From a virus, in IMG/VR virus record IMGVR_UViG_3300021077_000008, positions 1-50,183 of that record: a stretch of 50,183 bases of DNA, one strand, 5' to 3'. Position 1 is the first letter of the stretch. Every line of letters begins with the position of its first letter. A model generated the notes under the pieces. It was not told where the DNA came from. It did no database searches and worked only from the letters and a program-made list of their open reading frames with translations. Both the position numbers and the translations under genes were made by a program. This document shows positions 9,404 through 17,543 of this stretch, one piece after another.

Positions 9404-9780
9404 TAGAAAACAATCTTTTTTGTAAACTTTCCTGGAGTTTGGTCTTCATTCAAATAATAAACCAAAGTTAAAGTAAGAGAATGTTGACTTTGAGAAATTT
9501 GCATAGAACATGAATTAGAAATCACGGTAATTCTTGTTTCATACTTTATTACTAAATTTATAATAGCATCTAGCAACTTTTCAGCAGAATTTGATGTAAG
9601 ACTTTCGAAAACTATTCCGGAAAGAAACGAACCGTAATTTGGAGAAAATATTCTTTCATTGGGTTCCGTCATAAGTATCGACTCAATTGACTGTGAAATG
9701 GCTTGTAGGTCTAATGCATCTACGTCTGATATGACTTTCTTCGCGATATCTAAGGCATATTCGTTGGCATATAAATTCAT
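9403..9780 (-). CDS. 25: Baseplate wedge protein, T4 gp25 family
   Basis: At 125 residues it has the size and signature of the gp25/GpW-lysozyme-like wedge family. An N-terminal helix is followed by AISQSIESILMTEPNERIF and a SPNYGSFLSGIVFE segment. The EPNER-x(n)-P-x-Y/FGS pattern is the family hallmark. It is a structural wedge component that contacts sheath and gp6 and has no expected enzyme activity. It is coupled to the glycosyltransferase downstream and lies 1 nt from the upstream unknown gene. Confidence 0.9.
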   Translation of the reverse strand: MNLYANEYALDIAKKVISDVDALDLQAISQSIESILMTEPNERIFSPNYGSFLSGIVFESLTSNSAEKLLDAIINLVIKYETRITVISNSCSMQISQSQHSLTLTLVYYLNEDQTPGKFTKKIVF

Positions 9781-9781
9781 T

Positions 9782-10843
9782 TTAATCTACCTCAGAAGAG
9801 TTTGGAGAAGACAATCTAATAACCATTCTTACTGGAGTTCCGTCTGTTATGCCTGGAGTCATTAAAGATTTTCTATTTGCAAGATTATTTTTAATGGTTG
9901 CTAATTCATCGCTATTGTATGGAAGAGTTTGATTAGAATTTGGAGTGGATGGCGCTGGAGTGTTGTTTGGTGTAATTTTGAAAATTGTTGAAGCACCATT
10001 TATAGGAGCCATTAGAGTATTATTGAAAGTAACCATTTCCGAATTAGCTTGAGAAAAACTTTGAGTAAGATCTGCGTAAAGTGCTTCCTTAGTTATAGAC
10101 CATTGATTTCCTACTGGTTTCGTAGCATCTCTATTGGCTTTATAGGCATTCGCAAAATTCTCCATATAATTCTGGGTGCTCATTTTAAAATCGCAAATGC
10201 TAAAAGAACATTCTAAAAACATTCCAAGCTTATTCATAAATGGTAATATAGTATTATTGAAAATTGCATCATATTCGGCAATCAATAATAAAAGTTGTCT
10301 ACCAATAAACGTATTCCCCAACCAAAAATTTATGTCAAAGTATTTCGTAAATTTGTTTATAAATGTTAAGATATTGTTTATTAAAGTATCAGTAATACTT
10401 TGCAGAATTCCTTGAAGCGAAAGGCGGCAAAAAACATACTCAAACAATTCATACCTACTGTTAAACTCCGTGGTTATTCCGTATTTAGACAAGTCTATTC
10501 CGTTTATGGGATGGCTTCCGAAAATTTCATTATACAACTCTGGAGAAATTGATTTGCTAATCATTTCTATCGCGAATTCGCACTTATACAAAATATTACA
10601 AAAATCAGCACGGGCTTTGGAACTATCAATTGCTCTCAATCCTAACAAGCTACTTATATTCTCTTCAAGACTTTTTATAGTGTTTATGATTTGGTTTATA
10701 ATAGTATTTTTAATTCTGTCTATAATCGCTTGGATTTGTGCCTTAATTCTATCCAAAAGAGTTGCGAGATAGTTTATTAAAGTAACTATAGAATACCACT
10801 CACCCTTTAACGCATTACAAATAGTTTGTGTGTTATCTGACAT
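9782..10843 (-). CDS. Unknown baseplate-region protein with helical N-terminus
   Basis: I do not recognise this 353-residue protein. Residues ~15-75 are strongly helical and may form a coiled coil (LLDRIKAQIQAIIDRIKNTI and a following Ile/Asn-rich stretch). The middle has several Cys residues (CNILYKCEF, CSFSICDFK). The C-terminus is Pro/Asn/Thr-rich and ends in a basic and acidic tail. It lies between a gp5-side small gene and gp25, so it is probably a baseplate component or assembly factor. A promoter box (GATAAATA) ends exactly 5 nt before the ATG and there is no Shine-Dalgarno sequence, suggesting a leaderless transcript. Confidence 0.6.
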   Translation of the reverse strand: MSDNTQTICNALKGEWYSIVTLINYLATLLDRIKAQIQAIIDRIKNTIINQIINTIKSLEENISSLLGLRAIDSSKARADFCNILYKCEFAIEMISKSISPELYNEIFGSHPINGIDLSKYGITTEFNSRYELFEYVFCRLSLQGILQSITDTLINNILTFINKFTKYFDINFWLGNTFIGRQLLLLIAEYDAIFNNTILPFMNKLGMFLECSFSICDFKMSTQNYMENFANAYKANRDATKPVGNQWSITKEALYADLTQSFSQANSEMVTFNNTLMAPINGASTIFKITPNNTPAPSTPNSNQTLPYNSDELATIKNNLANRKSLMTPGITDGTPVRMVIRLSSPNSSEVD

Positions 10844-10848
10844 AGGAA

Positions 10849-10856
10849 TATTTATC
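10849..10856 (-). promoter_or_regulatory. Late-like promoter box GATAAATA, 5 nt from ATG
   Basis: GATAAATA, then TTCCT, then the ATG at 10843. At the usual T4 late spacing, transcription would start at the A of the start codon. Confidence 0.6.
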
Positions 10857-10864
10857 TAACAAAA

Positions 10865-11359
10865 TTATTCTAAAATTAAAGGAACAGTAGGAATAGGAAT
10901 TTGAGGAGGAATTACTACGCCCAAACTAGACAAACCATTTTTAATTAAATTTAGTTCCTGCCCCAAAACTATAAGTGCTTCGTGAACATTTGTTGTAGCA
11001 GGGAGACCGACTTGATTTAGTAATAATAATTCTGTTGCTGGGTTTACAACAAAACTTATATTCGCGCACCCATCACTTTTCAAAACACCTTGCGAAAAGC
11101 CTTGTTGAAACCCTATTAAAATAGCTCTCGAAATAGCATCTACAATTGTTTCTAAAGCTACTGAGGCGGTTGGTGTGCCGTTTGGACTATCGTATATTTG
11201 AATCCCGCCAGAAGTGATTGGAAGGATTCTAGCAGGACTACCCATAGCTAAATTTTCATTCAACAAGCCAGCCGATTCTAATATTTGTAGCGCTTGTAAA
11301 AAAACAGGATTAGGAATATTAGAAATGTTATTTTTATCATTTATTGTTTCGGCTATCAT
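10865..11359 (-). CDS. Unknown baseplate-region protein
   Basis: This 164-residue protein is rich in Ile, Leu, Pro and Ala, with a hydrophobic middle (VDAISRAILIGFQQGFSQGV) and a Pro-rich C-terminus (PPQIPIPTVPLILE). It sits 5 nt downstream of the gp5-like spike gene, as small spike-tip or spike-associated proteins often do. I see neither the PAAR motif nor metal ligands, so assignment as a tip protein would be speculative. Confidence 0.55.
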   Translation of the reverse strand: MIAETINDKNNISNIPNPVFLQALQILESAGLLNENLAMGSPARILPITSGGIQIYDSPNGTPTASVALETIVDAISRAILIGFQQGFSQGVLKSDGCANISFVVNPATELLLLNQVGLPATTNVHEALIVLGQELNLIKNGLSSLGVVIPPQIPIPTVPLILE

Positions 11360-11363
11360 TTAA

Positions 11364-12821
11364 TTACTCCGTGAAAAGACCAGCGCCTATACTTAAATCT
11401 TTAGCATTGGTTTTATTTGTTATATCCAAAGCCGCCGTAATAGTGGCTGCGGGAAGTGTAACAGTATTATATATATTTCTCTTACCCTCTGGAGAAGTTA
11501 TGTTTAAAGTTGTTCCGAAAAGTGGTTTAGAAAGGTAATCTCCATATGTAGTATCAATGTTGGACAATTCTTGATTCATAGCATCTGTTAGAGAGGTCTG
11601 CAATGCTAAAAGTTCTATTGCCTGTTGTTGGGCAATTATCGAACTCCCCTCTATGCTTGATGCGGCTACAACAAGCTGTGCTAGAGAATCTATAGAAGCA
11701 TATTTCTTAGCCATTGTTGTAACCAAATCGGCTTGACGTTTTGTATATTTCGCAACCACCTTAGCTTTTAGTGTAGCAATTTCGGCAGCTACTTGAACAT
11801 TATCTATAGCAAACCCAATCGGATTTATTACACCGGTTGCTATACGACCTTGATGTGGAACTCCGGTGAGTGGATCGAAAAGCAAACAATTAAATGGTCC
11901 TCCAGTCGGATCGGGAGTTACGAACATTGTAGAAACTTTTGTCAAATCATTTCCAATACTTACTTGAAACGCCGGAGGAACTATTCCCGGAATTCCAGAA
12001 ACATCTATAGTATTAAAATTAGAAGTTGCTGGCAAAAGTTCAAAAGAGTTTGTTTGAATACTTGTTTCCAAAGTTGATAGCAAAATCTTTTCTCTAGTCT
12101 TTATAGAAACTCTTCCGCCATTTTCTATATCAAAATCTCTATTAGTTTGAAAAGAAATATCATCTAAACATTGAACCGAGATTCCTGCATTAGACATTAA
12201 AGAAACATTCGAGAAAGCTGAGACCGAGATTGCTTGAGATATTTGGTAATAATTTGCAAGCCTATTATCTACAGTAAAATTCCCTCTAAACTTAAAATTT
12301 ACATCTCCTGTTTCTGTAGCATTGTTTGTTAAATTTATTGTTCCGTCTTGATGTAATTTAAAAAAACATCCAGCACCAGTTTTTAATGTAAATTCTCCTT
12401 TTTGTCTATTTATTTTTTGGTAACTACCATCTTCACATTCATACAAAATTACACTATTAGGATAACTTTCTAGATAGTCGGCTTCAAAATTAAGATTATT
12501 TCTATCTATAACTTTTCCAAAATAAACGGGCTCGTATAAATCCGCATCATCATAACGAATTTTTACTAGGGTGTTAATTTCCGGAACCATAAAGGAACCT
12601 TTTACAGAAAACGCCATAGGAAATTCCGGAATTGCCCAAGGCAAATCTTCAACGTGAATACTATCCGTAATTCCATATACTTCTACTTTAACTCTTCCCA
12701 TTTTCAAAGGATCGTTATTATCTAAAACTATCCCGATGTATTCTCCAGTATACGGATCTTCCTTTTCCGAAAGGTATTCTTTAACGGTTTCCTGCAAAGA
12801 GTTTCCTAAAAATTCTCTCAT
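11364..12821 (-). CDS. 5: Baseplate central spike, T4 gp5-like (OB-fold, no lysozyme domain)
   Basis: At 485 residues. Residues ~26-110 form the OB-fold seen in gp5/VgrG proteins (YIGIVLDNNDPLKMGRVKVE and AIPEFPMAF). This leads into repetitive beta-prism-like sequence (residues ~120-260: GEFTLKTGAGCFFKLHQDG, FKFRGNFTV and similar). The C-terminal ~130 residues are helical (AEIATLKAKVVAKYTKRQAD). T4 gp5 carries a lysozyme domain between OB-fold and needle. It is absent here, and a muramidase domain is instead fused to the tape-measure-region protein at 15390-17543. The start overlaps the gp27-like stop by ATGA. Confidence 0.8.
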   Translation of the reverse strand: MREFLGNSLQETVKEYLSEKEDPYTGEYIGIVLDNNDPLKMGRVKVEVYGITDSIHVEDLPWAIPEFPMAFSVKGSFMVPEINTLVKIRYDDADLYEPVYFGKVIDRNNLNFEADYLESYPNSVILYECEDGSYQKINRQKGEFTLKTGAGCFFKLHQDGTINLTNNATETGDVNFKFRGNFTVDNRLANYYQISQAISVSAFSNVSLMSNAGISVQCLDDISFQTNRDFDIENGGRVSIKTREKILLSTLETSIQTNSFELLPATSNFNTIDVSGIPGIVPPAFQVSIGNDLTKVSTMFVTPDPTGGPFNCLLFDPLTGVPHQGRIATGVINPIGFAIDNVQVAAEIATLKAKVVAKYTKRQADLVTTMAKKYASIDSLAQLVVAASSIEGSSIIAQQQAIELLALQTSLTDAMNQELSNIDTTYGDYLSKPLFGTTLNITSPEGKRNIYNTVTLPAATITAALDITNKTNAKDLSIGAGLFTE

Positions 12822-14083
12822 GGGTTTACCAAATTTCCTTCAAAAAGAATATTCGCAAGATTAGATTGATTTGTTCCGTTTCTAAACAATGTCAAAATCA
12901 TAGAATACAAACCATCCTTTTTAATATCATGACTAATTCCGCCAACCAAATATGCTCCAGAGTTTACGGCATCTACGTTTGGTGTTCCGTTCAAAAGTCT
13001 TCCTAAGTTATCGTAAATCAACACATCAATCTTATCTCCAATATTTATGTTCATGTTTGGGTTGATAGTGATCTGAAGATAGTTTCCGAAAAAGTTTTGT
13101 TTCAAATATAGGTTTTGTGATTTAGCTAGGAGATAGTTTTCGTGAACATTTTTCGAAAGGCTATTATAAGTAATTCCGTTAGTATATTTTCCAATGTTAT
13201 TTTTATTCTTATTTTCAAACTTAGACAAAGGAGCATATGGAAAGTTTAGAGAATAATCAAAGAAATTGGTGTGGTCGAAATATGTAAAATCAATTCCATA
13301 GCCATTCATTTTATTAAGGATTGGAGAAAGGTTTTTATAAGTTATTCCAGTTCTATAAAAAAGTGTTTCCGAATCTTTTCCTATTTGTTCTTTAATTTTT
13401 GCTATAGTTGTATCATTGCCATTATCCATAAAAGCATGGTCATTATTAATAGCTAAGAATTTTGGTTTAGAATTTGTTTTATATGACAACGATGAATATA
13501 CAGCTTGATTGTTTCTATTAAAATAAAATAAAGGTAAATCTTCGGGACGGATAAATGCTCTAGTCATTAAATGTTTTGTGAAAGCGTAATTACAAACATT
13601 AGACTGGATCCAAGTTTGGTTGTCGTTTGAAGCATCTTCTAATACAAAATTTATTCCAGACTCTTGACAAACGGTTTGTAAAGCATCTGAAGAACCTTGA
13701 TTGGAAAATGGTCTAAAACGAATTGGATAAAAATAATCAGTGGTTTTTTGAAAAGCTATGAAATGAATTATGTAAAGTGAGCCATTATCAGCATCTACTC
13801 TTTCAATTTCCCACGCATTCATTGCCATATCCATTTTGACTTTGTCTAGGTCACCATTTTTTGAGAACTCTATTTGAACAGGACATTCATCATAAAGAGG
13901 AGATAGTTCTACGAATGTTCCAGTGTCCATAAAAGTGCATTCATATGTAACAATCTGGTCAAAAATCCATTCTCGTAAAACTGACGAATTTACATTTACC
14001 GGAGATACGGAAACGTTGTTAATAGTTAAACTTAAATTGAATTGAGAACCAGTTACGTTTTGGTCGAATTTTTTATCACTCAT
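12818..14083 (-). CDS. 27: Baseplate hub protein, T4 gp27-like
   Basis: At 421 residues, it lies directly upstream of and is translationally coupled to the gp5-like spike, as gp27 accompanies gp5 in hub assembly. The sequence fits the tube-like domain duplication of the hub: an N-terminal region with REWIFDQIVTYECTFMDTGT, a middle region with TFYRTGITYKNL, and a C-terminal strand region NMNINIGDKIDVLIYD, then YLVGGISHDIKKDGLYSM. The motif of a parameter-setting strand followed by YLVxxxxHxI is typical of phage hub/late-control D proteins. The call is by sequence pattern plus order. Confidence 0.7.
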   Translation of the reverse strand: MSDKKFDQNVTGSQFNLSLTINNVSVSPVNVNSSVLREWIFDQIVTYECTFMDTGTFVELSPLYDECPVQIEFSKNGDLDKVKMDMAMNAWEIERVDADNGSLYIIHFIAFQKTTDYFYPIRFRPFSNQGSSDALQTVCQESGINFVLEDASNDNQTWIQSNVCNYAFTKHLMTRAFIRPEDLPLFYFNRNNQAVYSSLSYKTNSKPKFLAINNDHAFMDNGNDTTIAKIKEQIGKDSETLFYRTGITYKNLSPILNKMNGYGIDFTYFDHTNFFDYSLNFPYAPLSKFENKNKNNIGKYTNGITYNSLSKNVHENYLLAKSQNLYLKQNFFGNYLQITINPNMNINIGDKIDVLIYDNLGRLLNGTPNVDAVNSGAYLVGGISHDIKKDGLYSMILTLFRNGTNQSNLANILFEGNLVNP

Positions 14084-14086
14084 TTT

Positions 14087-14437
14087 TTATTGTTTCTTAT
14101 TAAAACTATAGAAATCTTGAATGTCTAATATTGAAGGAAGACTTATCATTTCACTTGGGATTAAAGCATTAGGATATTTTGACTCTTGGTCATCCGTAAT
14201 TGCCATGTCGTTCCAAATATCTTCTATGTTAGGGTTTGTTAAAAGTATTATCCACCAGTAATCTATTGTTCCATAATTTTTTAAAGATATCAAATCAGGT
14301 CGCATATAGTCTTCATAAGTTAATCTATAATTTTTAAAATCTCTTTTCCAAACAAATTTCGAAAAAGAGTTTAGCAAAAAATCTTTTTCTCCATTTACAG
14401 TCTTTATGAAATTTGAACGATTGTATAAATTAGACAT
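14087..14437 (-). CDS. 53: Baseplate wedge protein, T4 gp53-like
   Basis: At 116 residues it matches the N-terminal domain of gp53. It has YTLTYEDYMRPDLISLKNYG-type and TIDYWWIILLTNPNIEDIWND elements, with the hallmark Y-x-D-xx-RPDLIS and YWWIIxxxN motifs found in wedge proteins and LysM-linked baseplate proteins. gp53 clamps neighbouring wedges in T4. No LysM domain is present, so this is the minimal form. It lies between the tube-initiator gene and the gp27-like gene with only 3-8 nt gaps. Confidence 0.85.
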   Translation of the reverse strand: MSNLYNRSNFIKTVNGEKDFLLNSFSKFVWKRDFKNYRLTYEDYMRPDLISLKNYGTIDYWWIILLTNPNIEDIWNDMAITDDQESKYPNALIPSEMISLPSILDIQDFYSFNKKQ

Positions 14438-14445
14438 TGTGTTCC

Positions 14446-15390
14446 TTAACTATCAAAAGAAACTCGACTTGTAGAATTTGTTTTATTTAATCCAGAACCA
14501 AAAATGTTTTCTTGAGTAACATCTGAATCATTACCAGTTTGTCTTAAGGTAGCAGCATTAAAAAGAGATTGTAATGTAACATCAAAATCTCCATAAAGAG
14601 GAATTCCTTTCCGCAAATATTCTTTCGAAAATTTTATAGAAACCGACTTAACAAACATCATATCTTTTGCGAAAATGTTTCCAATAGTTACTTTACACAC
14701 TGGTGGTTTTTTAGAAACATAATCATCTGGTTTACTATTTGCAATTTTATCTATAATAGCGTTTGAAGAATTTTCCGCGGCTATTGCTTCTTGTGTGGCA
14801 GAGGTGCTTATTCCTAAAGACTGTAATGCTAAAGCACCTGCGGCGGCATATCCATTTCCAGCAGTTTTTAGAACATTTCCAGCAGTTTTTAGAACATTTC
14901 CTAAGAAATCAGATGTGCTTTTTGAATTAAATATGTTATCTGAACCAACTCTTGGTAAAGTAGCTCCTATTAAAGCATTTGCAACTTTTACTGGGTCATT
15001 GGAATCATTAAACGTAGCTGGCTGGTCACCTTTATCTTCTCCTGCCCAACATCGGAAACTAACATCTAATACAGGAGATTCACCATTCAAATAAACTTTT
15101 TTAGTAAGCAGCCCATAATTCATAACGTTTCTTTGGGTTTCATCTCTTAATATATTTGCTAATAGGCCGTTAGAAAACCCGAACTGACTATTAAAAATAT
15201 TTGTATAGTTTCCAGTAGCATTATATTCAAACTCTTTCGTCATATACCCTTTAATTGTCCCTAAAGATTTGGAATCATTTAAAAAATTTTGTTCATCATA
15301 CAAAGAAATCGTAATCAATTGCTCTTGAGAAGCATCTGGAAAATTTTTTGTAGAACCATTTCCTGTATTATATATCGAAAAGCTTGCCAT
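14446..15390 (-). CDS. Baseplate tail-tube initiator, T4 gp48/gp54-like
   Basis: At 314 residues, it shares with gp48/gp54 an N-terminal region (EFEYNATGNYTNIFNSQFG), an LDVSFRCWAGEDKGD strand region and a C-terminal strand region (FVKSVSIKFSKEY..GIPLYGDFDVTL). In T4 these form the platform from which the tail tube polymerises. It follows the tape-measure genes, the expected order. The middle contains a recent tandem duplication (VLKTAGN twice). The start overlaps the stop of the upstream gene. Confidence 0.75.
   Translation of the reverse strand: MASFSIYNTGNGSTKNFPDASQEQLITISLYDEQNFLNDSKSLGTIKGYMTKEFEYNATGNYTNIFNSQFGFSNGLLANILRDETQRNVMNYGLLTKKVYLNGESPVLDVSFRCWAGEDKGDQPATFNDSNDPVKVANALIGATLPRVGSDNIFNSKSTSDFLGNVLKTAGNVLKTAGNGYAAAGALALQSLGISTSATQEAIAAENSSNAIIDKIANSKPDDYVSKKPPVCKVTIGNIFAKDMMFVKSVSIKFSKEYLRKGIPLYGDFDVTLQSLFNAATLRQTGNDSDVTQENIFGSGLNKTNSTSRVSFDS
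14858..14899. repeat. 21-bp perfect tandem duplication in the tube-initiator gene
   Basis: Two identical 21-bp units (14858-14878 and 14879-14899) encode VLKTAGN twice, in frame. This is a recent slippage duplication in an otherwise non-repetitive linker. Confidence 0.9.
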
Positions 15391-17543
15391 TATTCCGTCC
15401 CGTAATTTAATTTAATATGTTCCGCTAGAGCCGGTATAACTTTATTTATCAAGAAATTCGCATCGGCATCTCTTTTCGAAAGTGGCGGTTCAACTGTTTG
15501 GATATTATTCGAAGAAGTTATTTCTACAGCTTTCTGAGAACTTTCGGCAAACATTTCTCGTTGTGTCTGGTCACGATTCAACCAACCAGAAAGATACCCA
15601 GTTTGATTTTTGCGATATGCCTGTTCTGTAAATTTCTGGTCTCTTAATTCTAAAAATTTATTAGCGTCTCCATTTATTCCGCCCGCTTGTTTTAATAATG
15701 TATTTGCTCTATCTGGTCCATTTATATAAGCATCAAAATAAGCATATGCAAGTTTTGGGTCAGAGATTTGGGGGGCTTGGGAACCATACCAATAATTTTC
15801 TCTATATATTTCTATAGACTCCTCTTTGGTCATTTGCTTTACTGATTGCTTTGGAAGACCGTTTTTCTTTCTATATGCATCGTATGTTAAATGAGTAATC
15901 CCAAATTTAGTTTCCCCGCCAGAATCTCTAACATCATTAGCATATCCACCCTCAAACGCATAAACTTGATTTATAAATGTTTTGAATCTATCATCTGGAT
16001 TTTTAGAAACATTAGAAAAATCTATTAACTTTTGGAAACCACTTTTAGAAAGTTTTCCTACACCCCTTTCTATATTTTCTGTAACATTTACTAATTTATA
16101 TGTGAGTGTTTCTGGAGTAAATACTTGAAGAAACTTTTCGAAATTTATTTTAGAAACTATTTTCTTAAAGCTTGAATTGATTTCCGAAAAAGTATTCTTA
16201 AATAACTCTGATTCGTTTTTAGATTTTGCTTCGTTGGTTTGAAAAGCTTCTGGACCATTTTCACCAACCAAATATGTAGAATCTTTCTTTACATTTCCTC
16301 CAGCTTTTTTAGGACTTATTTCCGAAATGGTGTCTCCAAGTTTCATCTTAGGTTTTCCATTTTCTAAAATTAAATCTGCGAGACCGTTAGCAGTTTGAAT
16401 CTTATATTTCGAAACCCCTTTATCATCAGAACCAGCTTGTTGAATTCTATCTTTTCCAGAAAGCATAGACAAAGGTTTTCCATCAGAAGATAACAAAGGA
16501 ACCCAATCATCTGAATCATAATCTTTATAAAGCCAAGTTAAATCTGTAGAAGGCTTTAATTGAACTATACCGTATTTCTTTCCTTGGTCTAATCTATCCA
16601 TAGCATAAGCAGCTTTTTGTTTGTCTTGTATTCCTTTATTGCTTTTATCTGCTATTATACTGTCGTAATCAGAAGAGGTTTCTTTCATGAACATTCCTAA
16701 TCCAAGCAACAATGGACCTAATGGAAACGGAATCCAACCAGACGCTCCTTGAAACAAATCTCCAAAACCACCAACAACAGTTTTATAAATTACACCATTT
16801 GCCTTTACATTATCTCCTAAAAGTTTTGCCGCATTATAATCAGCTATCCCACCTTTTATTCTAGAAATTAAATCTATAATTCCCATAATCGGCATAACAA
16901 CTTTAGATGCGACTTTTCCTACAGTTTTTGCTACAGTTTTGAATCCGAATTTTCCTATTAAACCACCAACAGCAGATCCAGCTAAAAGGTTCTTAATTTT
17001 ATCAAAGGCGGTCTCTTGTTTTTCTTCTGGTTTCTTTTCATCTTTTCCAGAACCTTTCAATAAATCTAATTTGGAAGAGATTGATTTCAAAGTCTTCAAT
17101 TTTTCTTCTTGAATATCAAAATCGTCATTATCATTTCTAGTAAAATCTATTTGAGACTTTTGAGAAGATATTTTAGGAAATTTTGGCAAAGTTATTTTAA
17201 AAGATTTTCCCGAAGAGTTTTTAGAAATATTTTTCGGAAACAATTCGGAAAAGGAACCTATAGTAATTCCTAAATTTCTTTTTACTTTATCTGTTTCGTT
17301 ATTCTTTTTTTCTTTCGGAACCAATTCTAAAAAATTAGATATAGCAGAGTTTATTTTCTTATCTACGTCTACAGGAACCAATTTCTTTTTTTTAGCTTTG
17401 GCTTTTTTCTCTTTAATGTTCTCTATTTCTTTTAAGATACTTTCTAATTCTATCCCTTTATTTTCGGAAAGTTTTTTTAACAATGAAGCAATCTTTTCAT
17501 TTGTCTTTGCTAAATCGTCTATCAACTTAGGATTTATTATCAT
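15390..17543 (-). CDS. Tape-measure-region protein with C-terminal muramidase (GH108-like)
   Basis: At 717 residues. Residues 1-180 are Lys/Glu-rich and coiled. A hydrophobic Gly/Ala-rich segment follows (~185-300: LLAGSAVGGLIGKFGFKTV, FPLGPLLLGLGMF). A lysozyme domain starts near residue 520: FEGGYANDVRDSGGETKFGIT with the family's catalytic Glu at 531, then LPKQSVKQMTKEESIEIYRE and NYWYG. That is the GH108/N-acetylmuramidase pattern. It probably cuts peptidoglycan as the tail tube penetrates, replacing the lysozyme missing from the gp5-like spike. It shares the QEEKLKTLKSI.SKLD and YLVGENGPEAF segments with the preceding gene, so the two are partial paralogues. It overlaps that gene by 4 nt. 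Confidence 0.8.
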   Translation of the reverse strand: MIINPKLIDDLAKTNEKIASLLKKLSENKGIELESILKEIENIKEKKAKAKKKKLVPVDVDKKINSAISNFLELVPKEKKNNETDKVKRNLGITIGSFSELFPKNISKNSSGKSFKITLPKFPKISSQKSQIDFTRNDNDDFDIQEEKLKTLKSISSKLDLLKGSGKDEKKPEEKQETAFDKIKNLLAGSAVGGLIGKFGFKTVAKTVGKVASKVVMPIMGIIDLISRIKGGIADYNAAKLLGDNVKANGVIYKTVVGGFGDLFQGASGWIPFPLGPLLLGLGMFMKETSSDYDSIIADKSNKGIQDKQKAAYAMDRLDQGKKYGIVQLKPSTDLTWLYKDYDSDDWVPLLSSDGKPLSMLSGKDRIQQAGSDDKGVSKYKIQTANGLADLILENGKPKMKLGDTISEISPKKAGGNVKKDSTYLVGENGPEAFQTNEAKSKNESELFKNTFSEINSSFKKIVSKINFEKFLQVFTPETLTYKLVNVTENIERGVGKLSKSGFQKLIDFSNVSKNPDDRFKTFINQVYAFEGGYANDVRDSGGETKFGITHLTYDAYRKKNGLPKQSVKQMTKEESIEIYRENYWYGSQAPQISDPKLAYAYFDAYINGPDRANTLLKQAGGINGDANKFLELRDQKFTEQAYRKNQTGYLSGWLNRDQTQREMFAESSQKAVEITSSNNIQTVEPPLSKRDADANFLINKVIPALAEHIKLNYGTE

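Noticed and set aside
13663-13690. TTGACA on the plus strand
   Set aside because: No -10 hexamer at 16-18 nt, and it lies inside the gp27-like gene.
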